A program made the position numbers and the translations under genes. DNA of 7,997 nucleotides from an uncultured Alphaproteobacteria bacterium (GTDB lineage Bacteria > Pseudomonadota > Alphaproteobacteria > Caulobacterales > Caulobacteraceae), in NCBI GenBank assembly GCA_903928755.1, contig CAIYSH010000364.1, positions 1-7,997 of the forward strand, in the 5' to 3' direction. Shown piece after piece: positions 6,638 to 7,997 of this stretch; the first letter of the stretch is position 1; each line of letters opens with the position of its first letter. Under the pieces are notes generated by a model. It was not told where the DNA came from. It saw only the letters and a list, made by a program, of their open reading frames with translations, and ran no database searches.

Positions 6638-7997
6638 TCACTGCGGCATCGGAATCGTCGGCTTGCCGTTTTCCTTGTAGAGGACGCCCCCCTTGATCAC
6701 GACATTCACGGCCGCAAGATTGGTCAGGTTGGCATAGACGGGGTCTCCGGTCACAACGATGATGTCCGCGAATTTTCCGGGCTCAATCGTGCCCAGATTT
6801 GGCTTGCTCATCAGTCGCGCGTTGACGCGTGTCGTATCGGCAATCACCTCAAGGGGAGGGACGCCTTCGTCCGCAAGGACCTTCATTTCCCGGATCAGGC
6901 CATCGGTGTTGAAGTTCATCGGCGTCCCGCTGTCTGTCCCCACGCCCATGACGGCACCAGATGCAATCCATTGCTTCACCTGAGGGCTGCGATAACCCAT
7001 CTGGCGGGTAATGGCGGTGAAATAGCCTTCGGCAGGCCATGCCTTGAATGACGCCTGGACAGCATCCCAGATGTCCTTCGGGAAGAGCGCCCTGGTCGCC
7101 GGGTCCTGGAGCCGCTCCGGAAAAGCGACGGTGTCAGGATAGATCCAGCTTCGGTGAGCCGCAGTGAGGACGATGGGACGGCCAGCCTCTGCGATACGTC
7201 TTACAAGGTCCGGGGAATAGGTGGGGAAGCCGGCAGAACCCACATGCTGGAGCACATCGACTCCAGACTCAAAGGCGTTGCGGATCGCCTCTTCGTCGTA
7301 AACGTGCGCGTGCACCTTCATCTTGTGGGCATGGGCGGCTTTCACGATCGCAAAATAGTCCTCGCGCGTCAGGCCGGAGTGCGCCTTGATGACATCCACG
7401 CCCTGCTTGTAGAGGCTCTCAACGGCCTCGGCGGCTTCTTTCGGACTGGCGATGACGGCAGACCCCTCGGCCGGAAAGCCGCCGAAAGCGCTCCGGGTCA
7501 CCATCGGGCCCGCGACCTGAAGCCTTGGCCCCGGAATGTCGCCCCTGTCGATACGATCGCGGAGTTCGACACTTTCCTTGGCCGTCCCGCCCAGATCGAT
7601 GGCACCGGTGACGCCTGACATCAGCATCTGATAGGCTGACAACTCCATGATCCTGGCTATGGAATATTTCTTTCCATCCGCCTTGAGCCATTTGAACCAG
7701 TCAGCCTCATTGCCGTAGCCCAGCATGAAAAGATGGGCGTGGGCGTCGATCAGGCCCGGCATCATGGTCTGGCCGCTGGTGTCGATGACGGTCGCGTCGG
7801 CTGGGATCTTGATCTCCCTGGCTGGACCGACCTGGATAATCCTGTCGCCCTGGATTACGACCGCTGCATTGTGCAGGGGCGGTGTGGTCAGGCCGCTGAT
7901 CAGCATGCCCCCGGTGAGAACCGTCGTTTTCACCGGTTGCGCCAGCGCCGGACTGTTCAGCAGCGGCAAGGTCGCCAGCAGCAGGCCACCGAGCAGG
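6638..7997 (-). CDS. Exported amidohydrolase (imidazolonepropionase/prolidase-like metal-dependent hydrolase), 5' end outside window
   Basis: At least 452 codons are visible. The frame stays open to the window edge. The residues ahead of the TTG at 7969 read LLGGLLLAT and then run into LPLLNSPALAQ, which is plainly the core and cleavage site of a Sec signal peptide. The true start therefore lies just beyond 7997, and the TTG is not it. Counting that TTG as residue 1, the metal ligands of a TIM-barrel amidohydrolase are visible: H77-x-H79 in GLIDAHAHL, Lys195 in DVIKAHSG (probably carboxylated), His220 in KVHAHVYDEEAIRNAFESGV, His242 in VLQHVG and Asp346 in GVGTDSG. The C-terminal IGTIEPGKFADI-type segment (NLGTIEPGKFADIIVVTGDP, 391-410) is standard for the group. 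Relatives remove C-terminal residues from dipeptides (Xaa-Pro or Xaa-Arg/Lys dipeptidases) or open cyclic amides; the substrate here is unknown. It is the first visible gene of the minus-strand block. Confidence 0.9.
   Translation of the reverse strand, partial: LLGGLLLATLPLLNSPALAQPVKTTVLTGGMLISGLTTPPLHNAAVVIQGDRIIQVGPAREIKIPADATVIDTSGQTMMPGLIDAHAHLFMLGYGNEADWFKWLKADGKKYSIARIMELSAYQMLMSGVTGAIDLGGTAKESVELRDRIDRGDIPGPRLQVAGPMVTRSAFGGFPAEGSAVIASPKEAAEAVESLYKQGVDVIKAHSGLTREDYFAIVKAAHAHKMKVHAHVYDEEAIRNAFESGVDVLQHVGSAGFPTYSPDLVRRIAEAGRPIVLTAAHRSWIYPDTVAFPERLQDPATRALFPKDIWDAVQASFKAWPAEGYFTAITRQMGYRSPQVKQWIASGAVMGVGTDSGTPMNFNTDGLIREMKVLADEGVPPLEVIADTTRVNARLMSKPNLGTIEPGKFADIIVVTGDPVYANLTNLAAVNVVIKGGVLYKENGKPTIPMPQ

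Overview
The window is GC-rich, intergenically compact bacterial DNA. The visible tail of a cell-housekeeping gene (RlmE-like), the codon bias and the mix of Sec/Tat-exported quinoprotein and amidohydrolase enzymes suggest an alphaproteobacterium, perhaps Caulobacterales or Sphingomonadales. That assignment is an inference from style, not from a marker gene. I see no mobile element, tRNA, rRNA, CRISPR array or integration scar.

Layout. On the + strand, bases 1-65 hold the last codons of a gene whose C-terminus resembles the 23S rRNA 2'-O-methyltransferase RlmE. After a 155-bp gap with a plausible promoter comes a secreted alpha/beta hydrolase (221-1174). It faces, across a 97-bp convergent gap, a block of four minus-strand genes that fills the rest of the window. 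In transcription order these are: an exported metal-dependent amidohydrolase (6638 to beyond 7997, 5' end outside the window); a Tat-exported Ntn hydrolase of the gamma-glutamyltranspeptidase (GGT) family (4639-6531); a large soluble PQQ-type dehydrogenase (2684-4606); and a second, structurally unrelated PQQ enzyme of the soluble glucose/aldose dehydrogenase type (1272-2618). Gaps inside the block are 106 bp, 32 bp and 65 bp (or a 4-bp ATGA overlap if an upstream start is used), so it reads as one operon whose promoter lies upstream of the window.

How the genes may work together. All four operon products, and the neighbouring hydrolase, carry export signals. The block therefore encodes a periplasmic set: two amide-bond or C-N hydrolases followed by two quinoprotein-type oxidoreductases. 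A sensible inference is periplasmic hydrolysis of an amide- or peptide-like compound and oxidation of an alcohol, sugar or aldehyde. The substrate cannot be read from the sequence. No PQQ biosynthesis gene, cytochrome or transporter is in the window.

The most notable observations are residue changes. The GGT-like enzyme keeps its catalytic threonine and oxyanion glycines but has lost every glutamate-recognition residue I can align to E. coli GGT. The aldose-dehydrogenase-like protein keeps PQQ-contact motifs but has Thr where the catalytic His of Acinetobacter soluble glucose dehydrogenase stands. Together they suggest an operon of repurposed family members.
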